A stretch of 64,000 nucleotides of DNA, from assembly GCF_019774615.1 (NCBI RefSeq), contig NZ_CP081497.1:2170001-2234000 (forward strand), in the 5' to 3' direction. Both the position numbers and the translations under genes were made by a program. The DNA is from Streptomyces sp. BHT-5-2 (GTDB lineage Bacteria > Actinomycetota > Actinomycetes > Streptomycetales > Streptomycetaceae). Positions 43,876-51,301 of this stretch are shown one piece after another (within the stretch, counting starts at the first letter, position 1; each line of letters starts with the position of its first letter). The notes under the pieces were generated by a model. The model did not search any database, was not told where the DNA came from, and was given only the letters and a program-made list of their open reading frames with translations.

Positions 43876-44748
43876 TCAGCCCGTCACGACGGCCTGCACC
43901 TCATCCACCTCCAACCGCCGCTCAGCCGACATCGCCAGGCCCGGCACCGCCCCGGATCGCCCACCTCCTTTCCACTCCACATCCCAGACCACCCGCACCG
44001 ACACCGGAAACGCCTTCCCCGGCTCGGACGTTGAGGCCCGCCGATAGGTGTAACCGCAGTCCGGCGACGACGCCTTGGGCCCGAACCGGGCCGAGTACGG
44101 CGTCCCCGGGCCCAGACAGACCACACTCCCGCCATCGCCCATCGACCACACCGCTCTGCGTGGCCGAGCCGTCGCCGTCACCTCCACCCCCTCCACAGCC
44201 GCCGACGTCGTCACAGGCCCCCACGTGCCGCGCTCCACCCACATCCACGTCGGCACATTGACCACCTGCGCAAAGTCCTCACGCGGGCTGGTATGGATCA
44301 CCGGCTTCGGCAACTTCAACCGCGACACCGCCTGCTGCACCACAACCCGCACCGGCACGTGCTCTTTTGCGTCAGCCTGTGGATCGTCCGACTCTTCGCC
44401 ATCGACACGCGGAAGGAGCCCCTTTCCAGCGTTTACCAGACCCATTTTGGCCAAGCCATGTTCCCAGTTATAGGCGTCGATGCCTGAAGGGCTCTTCGCT
44501 CCGTTATCGTCCGGTTCCGTGTTCTCTCTGGAGGGCTGCGGCGCCGGCCTGTCTTTCCCGGAATCTCCCGGCAGCTTCGTGACGCTCTTCGCTTCCGCAC
44601 TGCACGCCCCTGGAACGCATGTCACTCCGCCGAACAGATCCCTCCCGTCCGCTCGTGCAGGCCAGGTTGAGAGTGAAAGCGCAAGGATTCCCGACCCCAC
44701 AGCCAGACCGTAGGCCCCACTTTTTCGCCTGATGTCCCTGATCAGCAT
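43876..44748 (-). CDS. Secreted protein of the Tad locus, function unknown
   Basis: 290 residues. A signal peptide (GLAVGSGILALSLSTWPARADG) precedes a mature part with paired Cys (VTCVPGACS; PDCGYTYRRAS). The C-terminal ~150 residues form a beta-rich domain (VVNVPTWMWVERGTWGPVTTSAAVEGVEVTATARP ... FPVSVRVVWDVEWKG). I recognise this general type from Streptomyces Tad neighbourhoods but no functional name. It overlaps the upstream lipoprotein gene by 7 bp, so the two are probably made together. Confidence 0.6.
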   Translation of the reverse strand: MLIRDIRRKSGAYGLAVGSGILALSLSTWPARADGRDLFGGVTCVPGACSAEAKSVTKLPGDSGKDRPAPQPSRENTEPDDNGAKSPSGIDAYNWEHGLAKMGLVNAGKGLLPRVDGEESDDPQADAKEHVPVRVVVQQAVSRLKLPKPVIHTSPREDFAQVVNVPTWMWVERGTWGPVTTSAAVEGVEVTATARPRRAVWSMGDGGSVVCLGPGTPYSARFGPKASSPDCGYTYRRASTSEPGKAFPVSVRVVWDVEWKGGGRSGAVPGLAMSAERRLEVDEVQAVVTG

Positions 44749-45284
44749 GTGCCGGCGTCGTCCATGTAGAGATGGGTGACCTTCCAGACGCCCTTGGTCT
44801 GCTGCACAGTCGCGTCGGCTTTGAAATGGCTACCCGGCACGTCATTCTTCAGCTTGCCGTTCAGCTTGTATTCCAGCCAGTGTGTACCGTCGACGCAATC
44901 ACGGATGACGACCTTGCCGTCACGCGCAGAAACGACTGTCGGAGCCAGCTGCGGAGTGCCCTTGGTGACAACGCCCTCCTTCACCGCTTTCCTGATGCCG
45001 TATTTCATCAACTCAAGAGCGCCGGCCGTCGCATGCTCTTCGAGGCGCGGCGACTGCGGGTCGGGGGCCGCCGAGACTGCGGTCAGGTCGCTCCACATCG
45101 CCCGGTAGGCGGCCACCGCATCCCTGTTCGGAGCGCTCGGTGTGCGAGCCGCCCCAGTTGGTGCGGCCCCTTCGGACGGCTTCGCATCGTGCGGGCTTCC
45201 AGTGCACCCACCCACCAGGCCCAGCACAGCAGCGACCGTGCAGCCCCAGCGCAGTTGCCACCTCACTCGTCCATGAATCGCCAT
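44742..45284 (-). CDS. Predicted lipoprotein at the head of the Tad operon
   Basis: 180 residues from ATG 45284 (GAAAGGTGGGGG upstream). Signal peptide with lipobox-like LVGGC (Cys near residue 27). The mature part resembles a small cystatin/NTF2-like fold: AYRAMWSDLTAVSAAPD, GALELMKYGIRKAVKEG, TVVSARDGKVVIRDCVDGTHW, GVWKVTHLYMDDAGTC. NTF2-like lipoproteins of this pattern are frequent in actinobacteria. Substrate unknown. Probable first gene of the operon running down to 34792. Confidence 0.65.
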   Translation of the reverse strand: MAIHGRVRWQLRWGCTVAAVLGLVGGCTGSPHDAKPSEGAAPTGAARTPSAPNRDAVAAYRAMWSDLTAVSAAPDPQSPRLEEHATAGALELMKYGIRKAVKEGVVTKGTPQLAPTVVSARDGKVVIRDCVDGTHWLEYKLNGKLKNDVPGSHFKADATVQQTKGVWKVTHLYMDDAGTC

Positions 45285-45454
45285 GTTCCCCCACCTTTCG
45301 TCACTCAGAGCCGACAAATAACCACCCTGCGTGATCAATTGCAAGCTGGAAATGCTTGCGTCGCACTTTCCACTCGGATCGGGAAGGTCCACTCCCTTCT
45401 TGACGGACCCGCGACAGACCCGACACCTCCCTGCGGCGCTCGGAGTCGAAGCGC

Positions 45455-45484
45455 GTGGCTTGCCGCCTCGGGGCGGCAAGCCAC
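45455..45484 (-). terminator. Perfect 13-bp hairpin after the HATPase gene
   Basis: GTGGCTTGCCGCC and GGCGGCAAGCCAC with loop TCGG, 18 bp downstream of the minus-strand HATPase stop at 45503. The spacer 45285-45454 carries the probable promoter of the Tad operon (AT-richer around 45330-45360). Confidence 0.7.
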
Positions 45485-45502
45485 GGAGCCGAGCGTTCGG
45501 CC

Positions 45503-45982
45503 CTAGCAGCCCGGAATCGCCATCCAGGCCACCTTCATCCGCCCTCCCTTGTCGGTGGCGAAACCCCAGGATCCGCAGGTGAGCTGGTGAACCACGTGGA
45601 GTCCCCGCCCTCTCTCGGACATGGCCTTGAGCAGCGCGTCCAGGCCGCCACCGCACCTCGATGGGTCAACCTCGAACGGGCCCGCCGCCGGAAATGCAGG
45701 GACTGCCGGCAACCGGGGATCTCTGTCCGCCACTTCGCAGATCAGGCCCGAAGCGGTGAAACGCAGCCGCATCTCGTACGGGCCCGGCGCATGTTCGAGT
45801 GCATTGGCGGCAAGCTCGGACACCGCCAACACGGCATCCTCCAGTGGCTCGCCTCCATGCCCCAGTTGAACCAATGCGCAGCGCAGCGTGGCTCGGGCCC
45901 GCGGTAGCGCATGGGGGGTGTCGCTCGTCCAGCGCCACAGCAGACAGACCACGTCGTCTTTGCGGGGCGACATCGGAGTCAT
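45503..45982 (-). CDS. RsbW-like ATP-binding (HATPase) regulatory protein
   Basis: 159 residues from ATG 45982 (GAGGGG upstream); longer readings lack support. Single HATPase_c_2 domain: N box AVSELAANALEHAPG, then ICEVADRDPRLP, and G-type box RGRGLHVVHQLTCGSWGF. This is the family of anti-sigma/serine-kinase-like switch proteins, very numerous in Streptomyces. It may control a sigma factor by binding or phosphorylating an antagonist; no partner gene is adjacent. It is coupled to a 52-residue ORF upstream by ATGA. Confidence 0.75.
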   Translation of the reverse strand: MTPMSPRKDDVVCLLWRWTSDTPHALPRARATLRCALVQLGHGGEPLEDAVLAVSELAANALEHAPGPYEMRLRFTASGLICEVADRDPRLPAVPAFPAAGPFEVDPSRCGGGLDALLKAMSERGRGLHVVHQLTCGSWGFATDKGGRMKVAWMAIPGC

Positions 45983-46137
45983 CGTCGCCCCCCTCGCGCG
46001 GCATGCCGCCCTCGGGCGACACGGCGGTGGCGGCCGCGTCCGGGCCGAACGCTCATGCCCGCTTCGGCAAACACCGCAGGGCCGGTGTGGGTGAACAACA
46101 ACGTCAGGGATGCGGCGACGAACAGAATAGGAGTCAT
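45979..46137 (-). CDS. Small hydrophobic protein coupled to the HATPase gene
   Basis: 52 residues from ATG 46137, preceded by GGAGG nine bases upstream, ending in an ATGA overlap with the HATPase start. The first ~25 residues (MTPILFVAASLTLLFTHTGP) form a hydrophobic segment; the rest is Arg/Gly/His-rich. Codon positions and the two translation signals support a real gene, perhaps a small membrane peptide or a leader that couples translation. Confidence 0.55.
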   Translation of the reverse strand: MTPILFVAASLTLLFTHTGPAVFAEAGMSVRPGRGRHRRVARGRHAARGGRR

Positions 46138-46421
46138 GCGGATGACCTCCACGGTGATCGCGGCTGGAACGCGACCACCGAACCTCGCCGCTCATGAAGA
46201 GCGGAAGCCACTGGTCAAGAGGTCTTTTTCTGCCCGTGGAGATCGGTAGCGGCATGACGCGCATCCGCACGAGACGGTAAGGGCGGCCAACGGGAAACGC
46301 TCCAGGCCGTCCCGACAAAGTGACGATATCGCTCCCGTCATACCGCTCTCCAGACCTCACGCCGGCGGAGGAACTTCGAGTGGGTGCGAGACTGAGAGGT
46401 CGATTCTTCCGTTCATTCGGT

Positions 46422-46805
46422 ATGCGAAGAAACGTGATTACCGCAGCCGCTCTAACCACGCTTTCCGTACTGCTCTCTGTACCACCGGCAGGGGCCACAG
46501 GATCAGCAACCCGGCAGGGCAACCGGATCACCGTGTACGGCAATGGATTGCACGTGGACAGTGTGACCACGGCCAGAACACCCCACCGGATCCAAGCCCA
46601 GGCGTTCCTGACGCTCCGGGACAAGAACGGGCAATGGAGCCGGAACCTCCGAGGCTGGACACCGGCAAACACCAACGGCGACACCGATCACACCAGCTGG
46701 AGCATCAACGAGAACTTCCCGAACGGCTCGCGACTGTGCACCGAGTGGAAAGACCTCTCGGGTCGCACTTTGCCCGGCATGGCCTGCATGATCATCCACC
46801 GATAG
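46422..46805 (+). CDS. Small secreted protein
   Basis: 127 residues from ATG 46422; the ribosome site is weak and the frame opens upstream at 46320. Signal peptide VITAAALTTLSVLLSVPPAGATG. The mature part (ITVYGNGLHVDSVTTARTPHRIQAQAFLTLRDKNGQWSRN, SRLCTEWKDLSG, GMACMIIHR) is beta-rich with two Cys likely to form a disulfide. No family recognised. Divergent from the HATPase gene, with 280 bp of spacer between them holding promoters. Confidence 0.6.
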   Translation: MRRNVITAAALTTLSVLLSVPPAGATGSATRQGNRITVYGNGLHVDSVTTARTPHRIQAQAFLTLRDKNGQWSRNLRGWTPANTNGDTDHTSWSINENFPNGSRLCTEWKDLSGRTLPGMACMIIHR

Positions 46806-47381
46806 GCACGGCGCAAACTGGGCTCGGTGCTGCCGGGCCCCTCTTTCCTGCCTGAAGTTGATGCCTCGCTTCCTCAACGGGTAGCGGTTCGTACGGCGAT
46901 CACCGCAGTCACCTCGGTCAACGGCAACCGCTGCCTGAATCCTGAAGGGCGGCATCTGCGTCAGTGCCTGGTGTGCCGGCGCGGAGTAGCGAGCGGCAGT
47001 CACGCTCCTGCCGCGGCTTGGCGTGCAGCCATGCCAAGATGCCCTGGCCATGGAGCGGCTGCTGCTCAGGTACATGGACCAGCGGCGGAAGCTGCGGTTG
47101 ATGGCGGTGGTCCTTGTCGGGATGAACGCCGCATGCTCTGCACCGGCGGGTATATGCGCGACCTGATCAAGCACAGACTCCTCCTTCGCCAAGATCAACT
47201 CCGGTGCCTTGACATCGCCGATAGCGTCGACGGGAACGCGCGTCGACCTACCCGCCGTGGTTACCAGGGCCTGCACCAGTCACGGGCCGCCGCCAGCCGA
47301 CCTCGTCCAACGCCCAGGGCTGCGGACGGTCCCGGCAGGACGAAGTACCGGTCGTGGACGGCCAGCACCAGCAGCTCCTCG
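46806..47381. other. Region with no intact gene, fragments on the minus strand
   Basis: About 575 bp. Two protein-like minus-strand fragments appear in different frames: ADDEELLVLAVHDRYFVLPGP near 47350 and VPVDAIGDVKAPELILAKEE near 47200. They could be pieces of one frameshifted gene following the short ORF at 47382. No start or complete domain can be assigned. Confidence 0.35.
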
Positions 47382-47477
47382 TCATCGGCCAGCACCCGAG
47401 ATGCCGGCGGCAAGGACAAGCACGAGGGCAGCCAGGCAAGTGAGGTAGGAAGCAATACGCCGCTGCCGATCCGTCAC
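47382..47477 (-). CDS. Very small membrane peptide ORF or truncated gene start
   Basis: 31 residues (VTDRQRRIASYLTCLAALVL...) from GTG 47477 with a strong AGGAGG six bases upstream, 10 bp after the preceding frame's stop. Polar start, then one hydrophobic helix. It is either an intact micro-protein or the start of a gene broken by a frameshift, since a plausible continuation (LADDEELLVLAVHDRYFV) lies in another frame. Confidence 0.4.
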   Translation of the reverse strand: MTDRQRRIASYLTCLAALVLVLAAGISGAGR

Positions 47478-47487
47478 AGGCACCTCC

Positions 47488-47799
47488 TCATCCGTTCACG
47501 CACCGACAGGACCGGCCGTTCAGAGGCACCTGAGAAGGTGACGATCCGCCCCCGGTCTCGACGATGCGCCGCAGGGACAGGGGCAGGGGCCGATACCTCG
47601 GTTCCGTTGCCAGCCGCTCCACATGGAAAACCAGACACAGCAAGGCCCCCCATTCGCTGTCCCTTCGCACACGGCGCCCAGCAGCGACGGCAGATGAGGC
47701 CAGCGTGCGCCCAGGGTGAAGCCGACGAAATCGAGCCCACTGGCCAGCAACCGTCCAGCCCTTGTGTTCCGCGTAACTGCGGTAGTCGGCCAGCCGCAT
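47488..47799 (-). pseudogene. Possible N-terminally frameshifted small gene
   Basis: 103 residues from ATG 47799 without a ribosome site. In the same frame upstream lies a Cys-rich stretch (CRWYVSLRCVGRCRRCLHM) that looks like a real protein beginning, but no start codon precedes it before the DUF6415-like stop at 47866. GTGA at that stop opens a different frame. A one-base shift would restore a full gene, so I treat this as a probable frameshift. Function unknown. Confidence 0.35.
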
Positions 47800-47865
47800 G
47801 TGCAGGCAGCGACGACAGCGACCGACACACCGGAGAGAGACATACCACCGGCAGTTGCCCGACGC

Positions 47866-48306
47866 TCACCAACCCACCCTCGCCGTGTGGTGGGCCAGCA
47901 GCCACTGGCAGTCTCGGGCAAGCAGGTGCACCTGAACGTGGGCGGACAGGGCGCCGTCACCGAGTCCCTGTTTCATCTGTCGCTCGATGCCGTGGAAACG
48001 GCCAGCGCAATCGGCTGCTTCAACGCAGACGGGCCGGCCTCCGTGAGCTGTCTCACGGGCCTCGGTGAGGAGCAGTGCGATGTGTCCGGTGAGTGTCTCC
48101 GCAGCTTCTGCCAGTTCCCCGGAGGAGGGCCTGCCGGCACCAAGGTGCAGGGCGTGGCGAATGGTCGCCGCGATGGTCTCCGCATCGATCGGGTCGCGCA
48201 TGGGGGCCGACAGTGCGATTGGCGTTGTACGGATCGCATCTCGGTGGGCATTTCCCCGCTGAGGTACGGAAGGGCCTGCGTAGACGGGACGTACGCGGCT
48301 GGGCAT
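47866..48306 (-). CDS. DUF6415-like protein
   Basis: 146 residues; a shorter start at the internal Met 36 (MRDPIDAETIAATIRHAL) is equally likely. The block ATIRHALHLGAGRPSSGELAEAAETLTGHIALLLTEA and the C-terminal GIERQMKQGLGDGALSAHVQVHLLARDCQWLLAHH match a Streptomyces family usually annotated DUF6415, often in small regulatory operons. Helical; function unknown. Upstream gene of a minus-strand group with the two small ORFs that follow. Confidence 0.55.
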   Translation of the reverse strand: MPSRVRPVYAGPSVPQRGNAHRDAIRTTPIALSAPMRDPIDAETIAATIRHALHLGAGRPSSGELAEAAETLTGHIALLLTEARETAHGGRPVCVEAADCAGRFHGIERQMKQGLGDGALSAHVQVHLLARDCQWLLAHHTARVGW

Positions 48307-48500
48307 GACTGGGCTCCTGAGGTCGCATCAGTCTGGTCAACGTGCCCTTAAGGATTGCCAGGTTGTATCGCCATGACGAGGACTTCCAGAGGACTTTTCT
48401 TGCTAGAAAAAGGGGCTTTTATGGCATCGTTTGAGTGAGCACTAGCGATGATGAGGACTCCTGGGGGAAACTGCCAGAAGACCTACACAGGAGGTGCGGC

Positions 48501-49730
48501 GTGCCACGGACCGCAGGAAACGTGCGACTCAAGTCCGCTCGTCTGGCGGCGGGTTACAGCACTCAGCAAGCCTTCGCCGCGGCTCTCGGCGTGGACGTCC
48601 GCCAGGTTCGTCGGTGGGAATCCGACAAGCCGCCTTGGCCGCACGCCGACATGCAACAGCGCCTCGCAGAACTCACCGGACAGGACATGGAAGCCCTTGG
48701 CTTCACCGCGCCACCTGGACGTGATCACGCAGCGATCCCACGACGTTCGGCGGCACCCCGCCCCGTGTCCGGTCGCCTGCCCGCCGTGCCTTCTCGTACC
48801 CAGGCATCCAAGCAGCCCGCGTCCCTGGCCACTGACTATGAAGACGTCACGCGCTCCCATCGGCGCATGTACTGGTCCGTGGCGCCGGCGACACTCCACC
48901 CCGCGGTTCTGGCACATGCAGACCTCGGGTGTGCGCTACTTCCCGAGACAGCCGGCCGAACCCGCCGCGCTGTGGCCTCGGCGTTGGCCGAAACCTGGCT
49001 CCTCGCCGGACGCATCGAGTTCTTCGACCTCCGCGAACCAGAGGCCGCCAGTTCCACTCTGCTCCGGGCCCTGCAGGCGGCCGGCGAAGCCGACGACGCC
49101 CTGATGGGCGCAGCCATCCTCGCCCACACGGCCTTCATTCCCGGCTGGTCCGGTGATCGGGAAGCCGCGGCCGAGCGCATGGTGGCCGCCCGGACGTACG
49201 CGCGCCGCCACCCTGCTCCCGCCGCCTTCCTTGCGTGGTTGGACGCCGTCGAAGCGGAATGTGAAACCCGGTGCGGCCACCTACGCACAGCGCTGAACCT
49301 GATCAAGCATGCCGAGGACACCCTGGCCGAAGACCAAGACCACTCCCTGCCCTCGTGGATGGACTGGTTCAACGCCGCGCGCCTTGCCGCGTTCAAGGGA
49401 AACACCCAGCTCAAAGCAGGCCACCTTCCGCAGGCCCGTTCGACGCTGCTCGACGTCCTCGACCAGATGCCTCCAGAGGAAGACAAGCAGCGCACCGTCG
49501 TCTACGCCGACCTGGCCGCCGTCGAAGCTGCCTCGGGTCAGCCGGAGGAAGCCTGCCGCTACGCCTGCTCCGCCCTCGACCAACTGGAGATCACCTGGTA
49601 CGCCACGGGCATGGAACGCGTCCGGGAAGTGCGCAAGAGCCTCATCCCGCACCAACGCGAGCAGTGTGTACGCGAACTGGACGAGCGACTGTACGGCTGG
49701 TCGACGACGGTCAGCGCGCTGACGCGTTGA
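48501..49730 (+). CDS. XRE-type HTH regulator with TPR-like C-terminus
   Basis: 409 residues from GTG 48501, chosen for AGGAGG directly upstream; the frame is open to 48435 without one. HTH near residues 10-60 (LKSARLAAGYSTQQAFAAALGVDVRQVRRWES). About 290 C-terminal residues form tandem helical pairs (AETWLLAGRIEFFDLREPEAASSTLLRAL; ADLAAVEAASGQPEEACRYACSALDQL) typical of TPR sensors. Such regulators are common and paralogous in Streptomyces; a ligand or target is not visible. The 3' end overlaps the convergent HAD gene by 20 bp. Confidence 0.75.
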   Translation: MPRTAGNVRLKSARLAAGYSTQQAFAAALGVDVRQVRRWESDKPPWPHADMQQRLAELTGQDMEALGFTAPPGRDHAAIPRRSAAPRPVSGRLPAVPSRTQASKQPASLATDYEDVTRSHRRMYWSVAPATLHPAVLAHADLGCALLPETAGRTRRAVASALAETWLLAGRIEFFDLREPEAASSTLLRALQAAGEADDALMGAAILAHTAFIPGWSGDREAAAERMVAARTYARRHPAPAAFLAWLDAVEAECETRCGHLRTALNLIKHAEDTLAEDQDHSLPSWMDWFNAARLAAFKGNTQLKAGHLPQARSTLLDVLDQMPPEEDKQRTVVYADLAAVEAASGQPEEACRYACSALDQLEITWYATGMERVREVRKSLIPHQREQCVRELDERLYGWSTTVSALTR

Positions 49731-50373
49731 ACTTGCCGATCAGCTCGGGCAACTCCCTGAGCGTTTCGACGCGGAACGTCGGCAGCTCTCGGGCCTCGGG
49801 AGTGTTCCACTGGATGGTGGCCCAAGGGCCCCGGTGCACGAGCGCAGTGTGCATTCCTGCGGCAGCGCCGGGGCGTAGATCGTTGTCCACACGGTCTCCG
49901 ACGTACAGAACCTCCCCAGGCATGAACGGCACCACCTCGGCGACCCGGACGAAGAACTCAGGGTCAGGCTTACTGGCCCCCCAGTCGTCCGACGTGCCGA
50001 TCAAATCGACGTCGTGGGAGAACAGATCACGAAGGATGCGCCCGGCACGCACCGTCTGGTTCCCTGCGATCCCGAGCCACAGCCCCGCCTCCCTGAGCTG
50101 AGCGAGGGCCGGCCGGACATCGGGGTAAAGATCACTCTCGTCGAAGTGCTCAGGCTGCCCCGCAGCCGCACGTGCCTCGCGCTGCGCCGAGAGGTCGAAA
50201 CCAGGATCGAACTCCAGAAAGGTCTCACGGTAGTCCCGGCCCTGCGCGATGACGGCTCCGAACATCGCTGCAAAGGTATGGCGCGGAACACCGAGCCAAT
50301 CAGCCCATGTTCCATACTCCTTGGTCTCGTCGACCAAGCATTCCCCAACATCGAAGACCACAGCGCGAATCAT
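49711..50373 (-). CDS. HAD-superfamily hydrolase
   Basis: 220 residues. Motif I is AVVFDVGECLVDE, motif II GIAGNQ, motif III lysine in ASKPDPEFF, motif IV EVLYVGDRVDNDLRPGAAAGM. In motif I the second acid is Glu (DVGE) instead of the usual DxD, a variation that in other HADs fits phosphatase or non-phosphoryl activity. A four-helix cap follows motif I. Substrate unknown. The gene overlaps the convergent XRE gene by 20 bp. Confidence 0.75.
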   Translation of the reverse strand: MIRAVVFDVGECLVDETKEYGTWADWLGVPRHTFAAMFGAVIAQGRDYRETFLEFDPGFDLSAQREARAAAGQPEHFDESDLYPDVRPALAQLREAGLWLGIAGNQTVRAGRILRDLFSHDVDLIGTSDDWGASKPDPEFFVRVAEVVPFMPGEVLYVGDRVDNDLRPGAAAGMHTALVHRGPWATIQWNTPEARELPTFRVETLRELPELIGKFNASAR

Positions 50374-50746
50374 GCGAGAACCATACTGACCTCGCGCGGT
50401 CGGTCGTCAGCATGGCGAATCACTGACACGTGACGCCGGCAAGGGCGGGTGCCTCAACGCCCCGCAAGATCAGGGCACGCCCCGTCGACCAGGGCTGTCC
50501 ATCCTGCGGCGATGCGACGGCGGGGCCACGTACCGCAGAGCCCTCCTGCGGACTCCATCTGGTGATCGTCACCGAAATCAGAAACGGCATCCCGCACCTG
50601 CGAGCGACGGGGGCCAGGTGGCGGGCCGAGGTCCGGCACTCACTGAAGGGGAGGCGAGCGTTGTACGGCAGTTCGTGACGGCCAGGACGCAGGGCTCGGC
50701 GACGGTAGCGTAACGAACCACACCGCGGACAGGATCTGCCAGCATT
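50374..50746. other. Spacer upstream of the hydrolase effector-like operon
   Basis: No convincing gene. An 82-codon plus-strand frame from GTG 50430 contains CPSCG and a later SCGLH, which could be a zinc ribbon, but it lacks a ribosome site and is mostly basic low complexity. The AT content rises toward 50745. Confidence 0.35.
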
Positions 50747-50762
50747 TGAGTACACATACTCA
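50747..50762. promoter_or_regulatory. Inverted repeat, candidate operator
   Basis: TGAGTA-CACA-TACTCA, perfect 6-bp arms, 77 bp upstream of the start at 50840 in an AT-richer stretch. The position fits an operator or activator site for the three-gene operon. Confidence 0.45.
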
Positions 50763-50839
50763 CGCACGGGCGCCTGCACGGCTGCTACCTTCGCACCCGC
50801 GCGTGACACCAACAAGCACGTGGTTTGGCAGGGGGCGGA

Positions 50840-51301
50840 GTGACCTTCGAGGAAGAGTGGGCCGAGCTCAAGCGTGAGACCTCGGTCCGCATGAACCTGG
50901 CCGGCACAGGCGGAGAGAGCTGGAACTCGGGCAGCCAGGGCACCCTTCGTTCTTCCCGGGAGGTATGGCACAAGGGGGCCCAGGCCGTGGGATCGCTTCA
51001 GACGAACCTGAAGGCCGCGCTAAGGGAGTTGGAGAGTAAGCACGATACGGCCGGGAGTGGTACCAGCGGAGTCGACGGCCTGCGCAGTGCGGCCTCACAT
51101 CTCAGTGCCTATCAGTCATGGCAACGGCGGCTGGATCTCGTAAGCCGGGAGTGCGAAGAGCTGAGGGACAAGTTGCAGAAGTCCGGTGACGCCTTCTACA
51201 AGAGTGACGCTGAGATCGGCGAAGCCTTCCGCGAGCAGAAGACCGTGCCGACGAAGAGCGCCAGTGCCGTTCGCTCTCACGAGGACCGGAGGGCACCCTG
51301 A
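50840..51301 (+). CDS. Helical WXG/LXG-chaperone-like protein
   Basis: 153 residues from GTG 50840 (AGGGGGCGGA upstream). Entirely helical with heptad-like stretches: VWHKGAQAVGSLQTNLKAALRELESKH, and WQRRLDLVSRECEELRDKLQKSGDAFYKSDAEIGEAF. Resembles the small helical partners encoded before type VII substrates. It shares a base with the next start (TGATG), indicating tight coupling. Likely binds the N-terminal helical domain of the hydrolase; this is inference from operon form. Confidence 0.55.
   Translation: MTFEEEWAELKRETSVRMNLAGTGGESWNSGSQGTLRSSREVWHKGAQAVGSLQTNLKAALRELESKHDTAGSGTSGVDGLRSAASHLSAYQSWQRRLDLVSRECEELRDKLQKSGDAFYKSDAEIGEAFREQKTVPTKSASAVRSHEDRRAP

Noticed and set aside
46503-47276. 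257-codon minus-strand frame as an intact gene
   Set aside because: Half of it is antisense to the secreted-protein gene at 46422-46805 and no ribosome site or domain supports it; only short fragments look protein-like.
50430-50678. 82-codon plus-strand frame with CPSCG
   Set aside because: No ribosome site and mostly basic low-complexity sequence; the single Cys pair is not enough to support a zinc-ribbon protein.
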